Shown: one piece after another, positions 41,889 to 51,902 of the stretch
Layout of the letters: each line of letters begins with the position of its first letter
How positions within the stretch are numbered: position 1 is the stretch's first letter
Assembly: GCF_002245695.1 (NCBI RefSeq)
Contig: NZ_NOII01000001.1
Span: 124,001-188,000, forward strand
DNA length: 64,000 nt
Direction of reading: 5' to 3'
Source: Fictibacillus aquaticus
GTDB taxonomy: Bacteria > Bacillota > Bacilli > Bacillales > Fictibacillaceae
Notes under the pieces: generated by a model
What the model was told of the DNA's origin: nothing
Database searches by the model: none
Seen by the model: only the letters and a program-made list of their open reading frames with translations
Made by a program: the position numbers and the translations under genes

Positions 41889-43238
41889 ATGATTCGTACT
41901 ATACTGCTCGTCCTGCTGCTCATAGCCGTGGCAGGGACTGGATATTGGGGCTATACAGAAAATCAAGAAAAGAACGCCATTCGTATTCAAGCAGAAAACA
42001 ATTACCAGCGTGCATTCCACGATCTGAACTTTCAGATGGATGCTCTTCATGACAAAATTGGCCAGACATTGGCCATGAGCTCGCAAAAGCAGCTTTCACC
42101 GGCTCTTGCACAAGTGTGGAGGCTGACAAACGAAGCACATACGAATGTCGGGCAGCTTCCTCTGGCATTAATGCCTTTCAACAAGACAGAAGAATTTCTT
42201 TCGAAGGTAGGAGAATTCAGCTACCGGGTTGCGGTACGCGATCTGGAGAAAAAGCCGCTCTCAGACCAAGAAACTGAGACATTGAAAACCTTATATAAAA
42301 ACTCAAACGAGATTCAGAACGAACTGCGGAAGACTGAATCAATCGCGCAGGAAAAAGATCTGCGATGGCTCGATGTTGAAATGGAACTCGCAAAGAGCGA
42401 TAACCCAAAGAAGAGCACAATCGTGGATGGCTTTAAAACAGTTGATCAATCGATGACTGGGTACAGTGATGTAAACTTTGGACCTGAAGTGAGCAACAGG
42501 GCGAAAATGAAAGGCCGTGACCTTCGCCACCTAGAGGGTAAGATGCTGACTAAGGAAGAAGCCAAACAAAGAGCTGTTGATTTCTTTGACTTGACAAAGA
42601 ACCGGAAGATCACTGTGAAGGAAAGCGGAAAAGGAGCAAAATACAAAGCTTATTCGCTTACTATCTACAACCCTGAAACAAAAGGGACCACATATATGGA
42701 CATTACGAAAAAGGGCGGATATCCGATCTGGGTCCTTTATGACAGAGAAGTGGCAGCTGCTAAAATTTCTCTGAATGATGCGATGAAACAGGCGGAAATA
42801 TTCCTGAAGGACCATATGCACGGACCGATGGAAATGACGTCGAGCAATCAGTATGACAATATCGGTGTATTCACATATGCACGTGTACAGCATGGCATCC
42901 GCATCTACCCGGAGATCGTTACATTGAAAGTGGCGCTCGATAACGGAGATATTATGGGGTACGAAGGAATGGAGTTCCTCTTATCTCACCGTGACAGAGA
43001 GAAACCGGTGTTTAAACTAAGCCAGGAACAAGCGAGAAAAACACTCAGCCCGAAATTAAAAGTGATGGAAACTCATAAGGCGCTGATCCGCAACGATATC
43101 AATGAAGAAGTGTACTGCTATGAATTTATCGGTGTGCTTGGTGATGAAACATATCAGATCTTTGTCGACGCAAACGAAGGTGACGAAGAACAAGTGAAAA
43201 AGCTTAAAGAAGCAGAACCCGACTATTCTGCTATGTAG
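41889..43238 (+). CDS. ypeB: Germination protein YpeB
   Basis: 449 residues. An N-terminal membrane anchor (TILLVLLLIAVAGTGYWG) is followed by a long helical region and C-terminal PepSY domains (LTKEEAKQRAVDFF, ISLNDAMKQAEIFL). It stabilises and localises SleB in the dormant spore. 18 bases after sleB, so in one forespore operon. Confidence 0.95.
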   Translation: MIRTILLVLLLIAVAGTGYWGYTENQEKNAIRIQAENNYQRAFHDLNFQMDALHDKIGQTLAMSSQKQLSPALAQVWRLTNEAHTNVGQLPLALMPFNKTEEFLSKVGEFSYRVAVRDLEKKPLSDQETETLKTLYKNSNEIQNELRKTESIAQEKDLRWLDVEMELAKSDNPKKSTIVDGFKTVDQSMTGYSDVNFGPEVSNRAKMKGRDLRHLEGKMLTKEEAKQRAVDFFDLTKNRKITVKESGKGAKYKAYSLTIYNPETKGTTYMDITKKGGYPIWVLYDREVAAAKISLNDAMKQAEIFLKDHMHGPMEMTSSNQYDNIGVFTYARVQHGIRIYPEIVTLKVALDNGDIMGYEGMEFLLSHRDREKPVFKLSQEQARKTLSPKLKVMETHKALIRNDINEEVYCYEFIGVLGDETYQIFVDANEGDEEQVKKLKEAEPDYSAM

Positions 43239-43245
43239 ATTCTGC

Positions 43246-43281
43246 AAAGGAAAAGCAAAAAATTGCTTTTCCTTTTTTTCT
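43246..43281 (+). terminator. Strong intrinsic terminator
   Basis: AAAGGAAAAGCAA pairs with TTGCTTTTCCTTT over 4 bases and continues into T's. Confidence 0.9.
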
Positions 43282-43338
43282 GTTGATGTCATAGTATAAA
43301 TAGAATATGAAAATATGACCATTAATGGAGGACTTTAC

Positions 43339-43995
43339 ATGATAGCCGTAGGAAATACCCTTTACCTCGAACCAGCAGGCACGGACAAGCAAGAGAAATA
43401 CCGGTGCAAGGTGATGGATATTTTAGATGAAGCGATAGCTGTGGATTATCCAATAAATGAAACAACAAACCTTCCAGAATTTTTCATTGATGGAGCTGAG
43501 TTTGATGCATCTTTTGTAGGTGATGATAAAAACGCTTATCAGTTTCGTTCAGCATTGACAGGAAGAAAAATGGAGAACGTCCCGCTCATGCTGATGAGCT
43601 GGCCGGGCGAAAGTGCGGTCGTGAAAATACAGCGAAGGGAATACGTCCGGGTGGAAGTGCTGCTCAATGTCGACATCATGCACAATGAAGAGGAGGCGGA
43701 ACACTTTTCATCACTCGCTCTTGATATAAGTGCGGGCGGGATGCTTCTGTCGCTCCCGGAAAAACACAGTCTTCAAAAAGAAATGTCAATCACCTGCAGA
43801 CTTAATCTGCAGATGCAGTCAGGCGAGGGAAAGCATGTGGAACTTCCTTGCAAAGTAATCCGGGTTATGCCAGGAACACAGCCAGGTACAGAAAGAGCTT
43901 CAGTCATGTATACCGGGATAAGTGATACCGATCAAAGTCTGATCATGAAATATTGCTTCGAACAGCAGCTGCTGGCGAGAAGGAAACATATATAA
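43339..43995 (+). CDS. ypfA: PilZ-domain c-di-GMP receptor
   Basis: 218 residues. An N-terminal YcgR-like domain precedes a PilZ domain with the c-di-GMP signature QRREYVRVE and LDISAGGML. In B. subtilis YpfA (DgrA/MotI) slows flagellar rotation when c-di-GMP is high by binding MotA. ATG at 43339 behind GGAGG; the earlier ATG in the frame has no site. Confidence 0.88.
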   Translation: MIAVGNTLYLEPAGTDKQEKYRCKVMDILDEAIAVDYPINETTNLPEFFIDGAEFDASFVGDDKNAYQFRSALTGRKMENVPLMLMSWPGESAVVKIQRREYVRVEVLLNVDIMHNEEEAEHFSSLALDISAGGMLLSLPEKHSLQKEMSITCRLNLQMQSGEGKHVELPCKVIRVMPGTQPGTERASVMYTGISDTDQSLIMKYCFEQQLLARRKHI

Positions 43996-44056
43996 ACCCA
44001 CGTTGTATAATTTAAGCAGGCTTGTGGAAAGATGTGTCAAAAAGGAGGGGTTCCTT

Positions 44057-44236
44057 GTGAAGCGCGTTGACCGTCTGCTCATTCAGCTTGCTATCATCCA
44101 TTTTATTTTCCTTTTAACCGCCCAAACGCTAAATCAGACGGAGGGTTTCAGGAGACTGACGAATAAAAGCATCCAGTTTGAAGGCGTGATTAAAGGCGGA
44201 GTGCCTGAAACGCTTGAAACGATAGACCGAAATTAA
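44057..44236 (+). CDS. ypfB: YpfB-family small protein (59 aa)
   Basis: GTG at 44057 behind AAGGAGGGG. One hydrophobic N-terminal helix (LLIQLAIIHFIFLLTAQ) and a polar tail. Conserved between ypfA and cmk in Bacilli; no function is known. Confidence 0.8.
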   Translation: MKRVDRLLIQLAIIHFIFLLTAQTLNQTEGFRRLTNKSIQFEGVIKGGVPETLETIDRN

Positions 44237-44283
44237 AGCGTTATGGTATATTGTAAAAGAATACAATGCTCGAAACAGACAAA

Positions 44284-44316
44284 CAAGCAGGCGCAACATT
44301 CCTGCTTTTCTTTTAT
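44284..44316 (+). terminator. Intrinsic terminator before cmk
   Basis: AAGCAGG pairs with CCTGCTT over a 9-base loop, then TTCTTTT. A second hairpin (CCCGCA/TGCGGG) lies in the cmk leader. Confidence 0.7.
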
Positions 44317-44391
44317 GAAGAGGACGCAAGCCCGCAGTGGTGCTGCAGTCTTGCGGGAAAGATGTACAGAAGCATTGAAGCAGGAGGAAAC

Positions 44392-45069
44392 ATGAACAAT
44401 CATTCCATAAGAATCGCAATCGATGGACCGGCAGGAGCGGGAAAAAGCACAGTAGCTAAACAGGTGGCAGATCGCCTGTCTTATATTTACATAGACACAG
44501 GGGCAATGTACCGCGCAGTTGCTTTAAAAGCTATCAGGTCTAGCCTTGATCTCCATGACGGACAAGCACTTAAAAGGATGCTGGACGAAACGACCGTAGA
44601 ACTGATCAAAAACGATGAAGGACAGTCTGTTTTCCTTGATGGACAAGACGTATCAGAAGAAATACGGTCACACGAAGTGACAAATAACGTATCGTTTGTC
44701 GCGAGGCTCGCAGAAGTGCGGGAGGATCTAGTAAGACGGCAGCAGCTGCTGGCGGAAAAAGGCGGGGTTGTCATGGACGGCCGTGACATCGGCACACATG
44801 TTCTGCCGAAGGCAGAGCTTAAAGTCTTTTTGATCGCGTCAGCAGATGAGCGTGCCCGCAGAAGATTTGAAGAGAACAAGCTAAAGGGATTTGAAGTGAA
44901 TCTTGAGGAGCTTAAGCAGGAGATTCTGCTGCGAGATAAAAGAGATTCGGAAAGAGAAGTTGCTCCGCTCAGAAAAGCGGAAGATGCGGTTGAACTTGAC
45001 ACGACTTCCATGACTATACAGGATGTAGTGGCAAAAATTCTCGTTTTAGCTGGTGAAAGGGCAGATTAA
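44392..45069 (+). CDS. cmk: Cytidylate kinase
   Basis: 225 residues. It phosphorylates CMP and dCMP with ATP. P-loop [10 protein letters not shown], then [11 protein letters not shown], and [20 protein letters not shown], the family hallmark. ATG at 44392 behind GGAGG. In operon with plsC. Confidence 0.96.
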   Translation: MNNHSIRIAIDGPAGAGKSTVAKQVADRLSYIYIDTGAMYRAVALKAIRSSLDLHDGQALKRMLDETTVELIKNDEGQSVFLDGQDVSEEIRSHEVTNNVSFVARLAEVREDLVRRQQLLAEKGGVVMDGRDIGTHVLPKAELKVFLIASADERARRRFEENKLKGFEVNLEELKQEILLRDKRDSEREVAPLRKAEDAVELDTTSMTIQDVVAKILVLAGERAD

Positions 45070-45070
45070 G

Positions 45071-45652
45071 ATGAACCTTTATAATTTTGGTAAAACTCTG
45101 TGCAGTACGCTGCTTCACAGTTTCTATAAAGTAGAAATCATAGACGCAGGTAAAATGCCGAAAACCGGAGGCGTCCTGCTTTGTGCCAACCATATTCATA
45201 ACTTTGATCCACCGCTTGTGGGTGTAGCATCGCCCCGTGAAGTTCATTTTATGGCTAAAGCGGAGATTTTCAGCGTGCCTGTTTTAAAAACATTGCTCCC
45301 GCGGCTGAACGCATTCCCTGTTAAAAGAGGCATGAGCGATAAAACAGCGCTTAAAACAGGGCTTCAAGTACTCCGCAGCGGCAGGGTTCTCGGACTGTTC
45401 CCAGAAGGGACGCGCAGCAAGACTGGAGAGACAGGCGAAGGACTTGCAGGGGCAGGTTTTTTTGCACTTAAATCAGATGCGGTGATCGTGCCGTGTGCGA
45501 TCGTTGGAGAATATAAATTTCGCCGTAAGATTAAAATTATTTTTGGCGACCCGATTGATTTCAACGCTTTAAGGGAGCAAAAAGCTACCGCACAGGAAGC
45601 GACTTCTCTTATAATGGAACATATTAAACATTTAAAAGCACAGCACTTGTAA
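45071..45652 (+). CDS. plsC: 1-acyl-sn-glycerol-3-phosphate acyltransferase
   Basis: 193 residues. It makes phosphatidic acid from lysophosphatidic acid at the membrane. Motif I is CANHIHNFDPP (H-x4-D), motif III FPEGTRSKTG, and motif IV VPCAIVG. It starts 1 base after cmk. Confidence 0.93.
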   Translation: MNLYNFGKTLCSTLLHSFYKVEIIDAGKMPKTGGVLLCANHIHNFDPPLVGVASPREVHFMAKAEIFSVPVLKTLLPRLNAFPVKRGMSDKTALKTGLQVLRSGRVLGLFPEGTRSKTGETGEGLAGAGFFALKSDAVIVPCAIVGEYKFRRKIKIIFGDPIDFNALREQKATAQEATSLIMEHIKHLKAQHL

Positions 45653-45721
45653 ACCCTCTCATTGACCATCTTCCAAAATTGGGAGATTAACATATATGAA
45701 GATATTAAGGAGGACTGTGAC

Positions 45722-46858
45722 ATGACAGAAGAAATGAATCTAACGAACACAGAATTGGTGAAGGCTGGAGATATTGCCGAAGGAACAGTGATCAAGGTAG
45801 AGGACAAATTTGCACTGGTTGATATCGGCAGCAAGCAGGATGCATTTCTGCCGATCAATGAAATATCCAGCCTTTATTTGGAAAAAGCGGGAGATGCTCT
45901 AACTGAGGGAGAAAAAATCTCCGTAAAAGTGCTTTCCCATACAGAAGATACCCTTCTCGTTTCAAAAAAGGCAGTAGACAATGAAAAATCCTGGGATGAG
46001 CTGCAGCAGAAGTTTGACTCTGGCGAAGCTTTTGATGTTATTGTGCATGAAGCTGTCAAAGGAGGGCTTGTCGCTGATATCGGTGTAAGGGGCTTTATTC
46101 CGGCTTCGATGGTTGAAAAGCATTTTGTAGAAGACTTTAGTTCTTATAAGGGCCAGACATTAAGCGTTAAAGTCGTGGAGATCGACCGTGAAAAGAACCG
46201 GGTTATCCTTTCTCACCGTGCCGTGGCTGAAGAAGCACAGGATCAAAGAAAGCGTGAGCTTCTTGAAAAACTGGCGCCAGGACAAGTTATTGAAGGGACT
46301 GTCCAGAGGCTGACCGACTTCGGAGCTTTTGTTGATGTAGGCGGAGTAGACGGTCTTGTTCACATTTCGCAGCTTTCACATCAGCGTGTCAGCGCGCCAT
46401 CGGACATCCTTTCTGAAGGCGACAAGGTCAAAGTAAAAGTGCTCGGTGTTGACCGCGATAACGACCGCATCTCTCTTTCTATCAAGGAAACGCAGGAAGG
46501 TCCGTGGGAAGCAGCTGTTGATCAGGTCAAGCCAGGAGCACTTATAGAAGGTACTGTTAGACGTCTTGTGACGTTCGGTGCTTTTATCGAAGTGGCGCCA
46601 GGTGTTGAGGGGCTCGTTCATATATCTGAAATCAGCAGCCGCCATATCGGCAGTCCTTCTGAAGTATTAAAAGAAGGTCAAAAGGTAATGGTAAAAGTAC
46701 TTGATGTTAACAGCAGCGAAAAAAGGATCTCCCTGAGCATGAAAGCCGTACAGGATGAGAAAGATAAAGAAAACTTGAAGCAGAACCTGCCTAAAGAAGA
46801 AAAAGGCTTCTCACTGGCAGATATGATCGGCGATAAATTGAAGGAATACAAAAATTAG
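45722..46858 (+). CDS. ypfD: S1-domain RNA-binding protein YpfD (RpsA homologue)
   Basis: 378 residues with four S1 repeats at about 15-85, 105-170, 190-258 and 275-344 (repeated GAFVDVGGVDGLVHISQLS and GAFIEVAPGVEGLVHISEIS). It is shorter than the six-repeat S1 of proteobacteria. Not essential in B. subtilis and thought to assist translation or bind mRNA. AAGGAGG precedes ATG at 45722. Confidence 0.93.
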   Translation: MTEEMNLTNTELVKAGDIAEGTVIKVEDKFALVDIGSKQDAFLPINEISSLYLEKAGDALTEGEKISVKVLSHTEDTLLVSKKAVDNEKSWDELQQKFDSGEAFDVIVHEAVKGGLVADIGVRGFIPASMVEKHFVEDFSSYKGQTLSVKVVEIDREKNRVILSHRAVAEEAQDQRKRELLEKLAPGQVIEGTVQRLTDFGAFVDVGGVDGLVHISQLSHQRVSAPSDILSEGDKVKVKVLGVDRDNDRISLSIKETQEGPWEAAVDQVKPGALIEGTVRRLVTFGAFIEVAPGVEGLVHISEISSRHIGSPSEVLKEGQKVMVKVLDVNSSEKRISLSMKAVQDEKDKENLKQNLPKEEKGFSLADMIGDKLKEYKN

Positions 46859-46867
46859 GAGATAGAT

Positions 46868-47932
46868 ATGATGCGGGCAAAACGGAAGGCGGAGCATATC
46901 AGGCACGCGATGGAACTACATCAGGAAGGCAAAAAGCACAGTATGGATGATCTAGTTCTCGTTCATAACAGCCTGCCTGAAGCAAAGCTATCCCGCATCG
47001 ATTTAACTGTTGAAGCAGGCGGACTCAAATGGGGTTCGCCTGTTTTCATTAACGCTATGACAGGCGGGGGCGGAGAACAGACGGAATTTATTAATCGGAG
47101 TTTGGCCATGACTGCAAAAGAACATAAGATGGCGATGGCAGTCGGCAGCCAGATGTCTGCAATTAAAGATGCTTCTCAGCGGAAAACGTATGAAATAGTA
47201 AGAAAAACGAATCCAGATGGTGTTATCTTTGCCAATATAGGCAGTGAAGCCAGCCCGAAAGAGGCCGGCGAAGCTGTCGAGATGATTGGTGCAGATGCTC
47301 TGCAGGTGCATCTAAACGCTGTACAGGAACTTGTTATGCCTGAAGGAGACAGAGATTTCTCCCAAAGGCTCGATAATCTCTCTGCGATCGTTTCTTCAAG
47401 TAAAGTTCCCGTTATCGTTAAAGAGGTTGGATTTGGAATAAGCATGGAAACAGCTGCGGAACTGAAGAGAATCGGTGTTCACATGATTGATGCGGGAGGA
47501 ACTGGGGGAACGAATTTCTCCAAGATTGAAAATCTCAGAAGAAAGCATCCTATATCTGATTTTGACAGCTGGGGCATAACGGCAGCAGCTGCTCTTATTG
47601 AGTCACTTTCAGCTTTTCCGGGTCCTGTTTTTGCTTCTGGCGGATACACAAGCCCATTGCATATTGTCAAAGCGCTTGCTGCAGGTGCAGTTTCAGCAGG
47701 CATGGCAGGTGCATTCTTACATGTATTGATGACAGAAGGAGAAAAAGGTTTGATGAGCTATGCAGAAGACCTGCATAACAGGATAAAAGTTATCATGACC
47801 GCAGCCGGAGCAGAAAGCATTCCATCACTGTCTCATGTGCCTCTCGTTATAAAAGGTGATACGTTTCACTGGCTGGAACAACGAGGCATCGAAACCTCAA
47901 AGTTCGCCCGAAGGAAGCCTTTCAGCAGGTAA
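46868..47932 (+). CDS. fni: Type 2 isopentenyl-diphosphate isomerase
   Basis: 354 residues. An FMN-dependent enzyme interconverting IPP and DMAPP. Recognised by INAMTGGGGEQTEFINRSLA, the FMN-phosphate region DAGGTGGTNFSKIE, and FASGGYTSPLHIVKALA. It feeds the prenyl chains used by hepS/hepT downstream. Order ypfD-fni-yphA as in Bacillus. Confidence 0.94.
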   Translation: MMRAKRKAEHIRHAMELHQEGKKHSMDDLVLVHNSLPEAKLSRIDLTVEAGGLKWGSPVFINAMTGGGGEQTEFINRSLAMTAKEHKMAMAVGSQMSAIKDASQRKTYEIVRKTNPDGVIFANIGSEASPKEAGEAVEMIGADALQVHLNAVQELVMPEGDRDFSQRLDNLSAIVSSSKVPVIVKEVGFGISMETAAELKRIGVHMIDAGGTGGTNFSKIENLRRKHPISDFDSWGITAAAALIESLSAFPGPVFASGGYTSPLHIVKALAAGAVSAGMAGAFLHVLMTEGEKGLMSYAEDLHNRIKVIMTAAGAESIPSLSHVPLVIKGDTFHWLEQRGIETSKFARRKPFSR

Positions 47933-47982
47933 GCTGATTATGCACGCTGGTTTCTTGTCTATACTGCTCATAGGTGATGAGT

Positions 47983-48585
47983 ATGAATGACGGTATCTTT
48001 TTTTATTTTGCCGCCTGGAGCGGATGGATCTTTTATACCTTTATTTCAGATAAAAATAACAGCAGGACAAAAAGTGCCATTTTCATCTTGATGATGATTC
48101 TTCTTTCTGGATTCGAGACAGTCAACGGGAATATTTCAGCAGGCTGGGCGAGTGCCGGACTTTTAGTCTTTTCGCTGTACGGATTTTTGAAGCTTAGCTT
48201 TCGTGACGTGCTAAGGCTCATGATGGCCAGTATTACCGTTATGGCACTTTTGGCTGCACTGCATATTTTCTTTCTTTATGATCCGGCGGTCCTGATCATG
48301 CCTCAATACTTTCTGGCTGGTCTGTTTGCAGTCGTTATGGCTGTCACTTGGGGAAGAACATACCATGAGGTTTTGCTTGTGCTGGCAACAGGACTCTTGT
48401 TTGGCGATTTTTTGATTCAACTCAGCTTTCTGCCTTTAAAAGGGTATCTTGAGCTTGGCAGTAAGGAATTTTTGGATTTGGCCGGTTTCAGCATGATAGC
48501 TGTCTTCTTTTTTCAAATGGCTGCAAGCTTCGTTAAGAGCCTTAACGGACTGCATCTTGTCAGGAGAATCACTTTCAGGCGCTGA
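47983..48585 (+). CDS. yphA: YphA-family membrane protein
   Basis: 200 residues with about six hydrophobic helices, no motif for catalysis or transport. ATG at 47983 behind AGGTGAT. Place between fni and der matches yphA; function unknown. Confidence 0.8.
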   Translation: MNDGIFFYFAAWSGWIFYTFISDKNNSRTKSAIFILMMILLSGFETVNGNISAGWASAGLLVFSLYGFLKLSFRDVLRLMMASITVMALLAALHIFFLYDPAVLIMPQYFLAGLFAVVMAVTWGRTYHEVLLVLATGLLFGDFLIQLSFLPLKGYLELGSKEFLDLAGFSMIAVFFFQMAASFVKSLNGLHLVRRITFRR

Positions 48586-48596
48586 GGAACGGGCAG

Positions 48597-48625
48597 TTGT
48601 CCGGACCGCATACTTTTGCTACAAT
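48597..48625 (+). promoter_or_regulatory. Sigma-A promoter of der
   Basis: TTGTCC, exactly 17 bases, TACAAT, about 110 bases before the der start. A perfect TTGACA at about 48653 lacks a good -10. Confidence 0.6.
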
Positions 48626-48737
48626 GGATAAGCTTGCCTAAACAGAAAATACTTGACACAGCTTTTTGGAGTGCTTAAGTCAATAGAGACTGAACGGGAA
48701 AAGGAAATAAGATTGAAAGATAAGGGAAGTGTGATAG

Positions 48738-50051
48738 ATGTCTAAACCAGTTTTAGCGATAGTGGGCCGGCCGAATGTAGGCAAGTCCACCATTTTTAAC
48801 CGTATTGCAGGAGAAAGGATCTCCATCGTTGAAGATATGCCAGGAGTAACCCGTGACCGCATTTACAGTTCTGCAGAGTGGCTGAACACAGAATTCAGCC
48901 TTATCGACACAGGCGGAATCGAAATAGGAGATGAACCGCTGCTTCATCAGATGAGGCAGCAGGCCGAGTTAGCGATCGAAGAAGCCGATGTGATTTTGTT
49001 TATGGTAGACGGTACAGAGGGAATTACGGCGGCGGATGAAGAAGTGGCAAAGCTGCTTTTCCGCTCTAAAAAACCAATCGTACTCGGGGTCAATAAGATT
49101 GACAATCCTGAACGGCGCGAACTTCTTTATGATTTTTACTCTCTCGGAATGGGAGAGCCGATCGGCATCTCAGGAACGCACGGTATCGGAATTGGTGATC
49201 TTCTTGATGCTGCGGTCGCTCATTTTCCTGATCTTGAAGAAGAAGAAAAGGATGAAGACACGATCTATTTCTCACTGATCGGACGCCCGAATGTAGGGAA
49301 GTCTTCGCTAGTAAACGCTATTTTAGGAAAAGAACGAGTTATTGTAAGTGATATCGCTGGTACGACCCGAGATGCTATCGATTCTAAGTTTGAAAAAGAC
49401 GGGCAAAAATATGTGATCATTGATACCGCTGGGATGCGTAAGCGCGGAAAAGTATATGAATCCACGGAAAAGTACAGCGTGATGAGAGCGTTGAAAGCGA
49501 TCGAGCGGTCGGATGTAGTCCTTATGGTGATCAATGCTGAAGAAGGCATCATAGAACAGGACAAAAAAGTGGCTGGTTATGCCCACGAAGCAGGAAAAGC
49601 AGTCGTTATCGTCGTGAATAAATGGGATGCCATCGAAAAAGATGACAAAACGATGCGTGAGTTTGAACAAAAAATACGTGATCATTTCCTTTATTTGAGC
49701 TATGCTCCAATCGTATTCGTTTCGGCGCTTACGAAACAGAGGCTTCATCATCTATATCCTGTGATCACTCAAGTTGCGGAAAATCATTCGCTTCGAGTTC
49801 AGACTAACGTACTGAACGATGTTATTATGGACGCAGTCGCGATGAACCCAGCTCCGATGGATAAAGGAAAAAGGCTCAAGATCAACTATGCGACACAAGT
49901 AGCGACTAAGCCGCCAACGTTCGTTCTGTTTGTCAACGATCCAAACTTGCTTCACTTCTCTTACCGCCGGTTTCTTGAAAACAGAATCCGTGAAACGTTC
50001 GGATTTACAGGTACGCCGCTGCGTATCCTGGCAAGGCAAAAAAACGAGTAG
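48738..50051 (+). CDS. der: Ribosome-assembly GTPase Der (EngA)
   Basis: 437 residues. Two G domains in tandem ([11 protein letters not shown] near residue 8 and [11 protein letters not shown] near 183; VNKID and VNKWD), then a C-terminal KH-like domain ([20 protein letters not shown]). It acts in maturation of the 50S ribosomal subunit and is essential. Confidence 0.97.
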   Translation: MSKPVLAIVGRPNVGKSTIFNRIAGERISIVEDMPGVTRDRIYSSAEWLNTEFSLIDTGGIEIGDEPLLHQMRQQAELAIEEADVILFMVDGTEGITAADEEVAKLLFRSKKPIVLGVNKIDNPERRELLYDFYSLGMGEPIGISGTHGIGIGDLLDAAVAHFPDLEEEEKDEDTIYFSLIGRPNVGKSSLVNAILGKERVIVSDIAGTTRDAIDSKFEKDGQKYVIIDTAGMRKRGKVYESTEKYSVMRALKAIERSDVVLMVINAEEGIIEQDKKVAGYAHEAGKAVVIVVNKWDAIEKDDKTMREFEQKIRDHFLYLSYAPIVFVSALTKQRLHHLYPVITQVAENHSLRVQTNVLNDVIMDAVAMNPAPMDKGKRLKINYATQVATKPPTFVLFVNDPNLLHFSYRRFLENRIRETFGFTGTPLRILARQKNE

Positions 50052-50108
50052 AGTAAACAAACGTACGCAAGGGAAACCTGCATAAAATGCTGGGTTAAAG
50101 GAGCGGAA

Positions 50109-51137
50109 ATGATGAAGAAAATTGCGGTTATCGGGGCGGGAAGCTGGGGTACAGCCCTGGCTCTCGTTCTTGCTGACAATAAGCATAATGTTCACCTTTG
50201 GGGCCGGAGAGAGGATCAGGCCGAAGAGATTAACAAGCGCCATACCAATTCTCGCTATCTTCCGGACATCGTCCTTCCTGAGTCCATCAAAGCAACCGTT
50301 TCACTGGAGGATGCTGTGAGCGATGCTGAAGTTATTGTACTTGTCACGCCGACTAAAGCGCTGCGCGAGGTACTTCATGAACTGAAGGATCACCTTCAGG
50401 CTCCTGCGGTCTTTGTTCATGCGAGCAAAGGAATCGAGCCTGGTACATATAAAAGGATTACAGAAATTATTGAAGAAGAGCTTCCCGAAAACGTCCGTCT
50501 GGCAGTGGCTGTCCTTTCCGGGCCGAGCCATGCGGAGGAAGTCTCACTGCGTCAGCCGACTACGGTCACTGTTTCGTGCTCTGACCTTTCACGTGCTGAA
50601 CAGGTACAGGATCTGTTTATTAATCAGAATTTTAGAGTATATACAAACCCGGATGTGATCGGAGTTGAGCTTGGCGGTGCCCTTAAGAATATCATTGCTC
50701 TCGGTGCGGGAATGTCAGATGGGCTCGGCTACGGAGATAATGCGAAAGCGGCACTCATCACAAGGGGACTTGCTGAAATAGCCAGGCTTGGAACGGCAAT
50801 GGGTGCAAATCCGCTTACTTTTGCTGGACTGACAGGAATCGGTGACTTGATCGTCACATGCACGAGTGTACATTCACGGAACTGGCGGGCGGGCAACATG
50901 CTTGGAAAAGGGATGCAGCTTGAAGAAGTTCTGTCAAAGATGGGCATGGTCGTGGAAGGCGTGCGCACGACACAAGCCGCATACGAACTAGCTCAAAGCG
51001 TTGAAGTTGAAATGCCTATCACAAACGTGCTTTATGATGTTCTCTTTAACGGAAAAGAACCCAAACAAGCGGTGGATGAACTGATGAAAAGATCGCGTAC
51101 TCATGAGGTTGAGGACCTTTCTTCTCTTAGAAGCTGA
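50109..51137 (+). CDS. gpsA: NAD(P)-dependent glycerol-3-phosphate dehydrogenase
   Basis: 342 residues. It reduces dihydroxyacetone phosphate to sn-glycerol 3-phosphate for phospholipids. [10 protein letters not shown] dinucleotide motif, then [17 protein letters not shown] with catalytic Lys and [23 protein letters not shown] precedes ATG. A good terminator follows. Confidence 0.96.
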   Translation: MMKKIAVIGAGSWGTALALVLADNKHNVHLWGRREDQAEEINKRHTNSRYLPDIVLPESIKATVSLEDAVSDAEVIVLVTPTKALREVLHELKDHLQAPAVFVHASKGIEPGTYKRITEIIEEELPENVRLAVAVLSGPSHAEEVSLRQPTTVTVSCSDLSRAEQVQDLFINQNFRVYTNPDVIGVELGGALKNIIALGAGMSDGLGYGDNAKAALITRGLAEIARLGTAMGANPLTFAGLTGIGDLIVTCTSVHSRNWRAGNMLGKGMQLEEVLSKMGMVVEGVRTTQAAYELAQSVEVEMPITNVLYDVLFNGKEPKQAVDELMKRSRTHEVEDLSSLRS

Positions 51138-51143
51138 CCGGCA

Positions 51144-51187
51144 TACAGGCATTCGCCCGAAAAAAAATGGGCGATGCCTATTTTTTT
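51144..51187 (+). terminator. Intrinsic terminator after gpsA
   Basis: GGCATTCGCCC pairs with GGGCGATGCC (one unpaired base) over an A-rich loop, then TATTTTTTT. Confidence 0.85.
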
Positions 51188-51249
51188 CATCACCTCTTCC
51201 CGAGTGGCGGCATACGATATGTTGAACAGGAAGCGGGAGGAGGACATCA

Positions 51250-51510
51250 ATGGAACGCGAACAGCAGTTTTTTGACAATATTGAGAAAAAAACAAGTGTG
51301 AAAAAAGATGATATTTTCAAATTGGCACAGTCCGTCAGCCACTCAAATCTAGGTGATGAAAGGACGATCCGCATGCTGGTGTCACAAGTGGCCAGCTTGG
51401 CAGGTGTTCCGGTGTCAAAGCAAAAAGAAGACCAGATCGTTCAAGCGGTTCTCAATAATAAAGTTCCCCTTGATTTTGCAGCACTTTCAAAAATGTTTGA
51501 AGCCAAGTAA
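51250..51510 (+). CDS. spoVIF: Stage VI sporulation protein F
   Basis: 86 residues matching SpoVIF: FFDNIEKKTSVKKDDIFKLA, then TIRMLVSQVASLAGVPVSK. It is expressed in the mother cell and helps coat maturation under GerE. In B. subtilis the gene is elsewhere; here it sits between gpsA and yphE. GGGAGGAGG precedes ATG. Confidence 0.85.
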   Translation: MEREQQFFDNIEKKTSVKKDDIFKLAQSVSHSNLGDERTIRMLVSQVASLAGVPVSKQKEDQIVQAVLNNKVPLDFAALSKMFEAK

Positions 51511-51583
51511 AACGGCGCCATATTATGCAGGCGTATTCTGCGGTGAACAGAACTGCAAGTAAGGAAGCATTTAGTCGGATTTC

Positions 51584-51617
51584 CGCATGTGCATGAACTG
51601 TGCACATGCGTTTTTTT
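51584..51617 (+). terminator. Intrinsic terminator
   Basis: CGCATGTGCA pairs with TGCACATGCG over a short loop and is followed by TTTTTTT. Confidence 0.88.
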
Positions 51618-51652
51618 GCGTTTCACTGATGCTGGCAAGGCTGGCGGTATGC

Positions 51653-51658
51653 TATAAT
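51653..51658 (+). promoter_or_regulatory. Extended -10 promoter of yphE
   Basis: TGCTATAAT, a perfect extended -10; the -35 region is poor. GGAGG and the yphE ATG follow within 30 bases. Confidence 0.5.
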
Positions 51659-51685
51659 GTACCCGGATAATGAAGGAGGATACAT

Positions 51686-51886
51686 ATGAGTGAAGGACTT
51701 TTGAAGATGTGGGTGGCGCTTTCTGCCATCGGATTAATGTTTCTGGCAGTCTTTTCAATTTATTTCAGCAGAGAGAAACTGAAAGGCATGATAAAGTTTG
51801 CTGTCGCGGCATTCGCTTATGCATGTATGATTACAGCAGGTTTTTTAATAATGCTTGTCGTGTTCTCCGGACCGGTGAAAGGGTAG
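51686..51886 (+). CDS. yphE: YphE-like small membrane protein (DUF2768)
   Basis: 66 residues with two hydrophobic helices (VALSAIGLMFLAVFSIYF and FAYACMITAGFLIMLVVF) joined by a basic turn. Size and location before yphF and spoIVA match yphE. Function unknown. Confidence 0.82.
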   Translation: MSEGLLKMWVALSAIGLMFLAVFSIYFSREKLKGMIKFAVAAFAYACMITAGFLIMLVVFSGPVKG

Positions 51887-51902
51887 GAGGGTGAACGTAT
51901 AT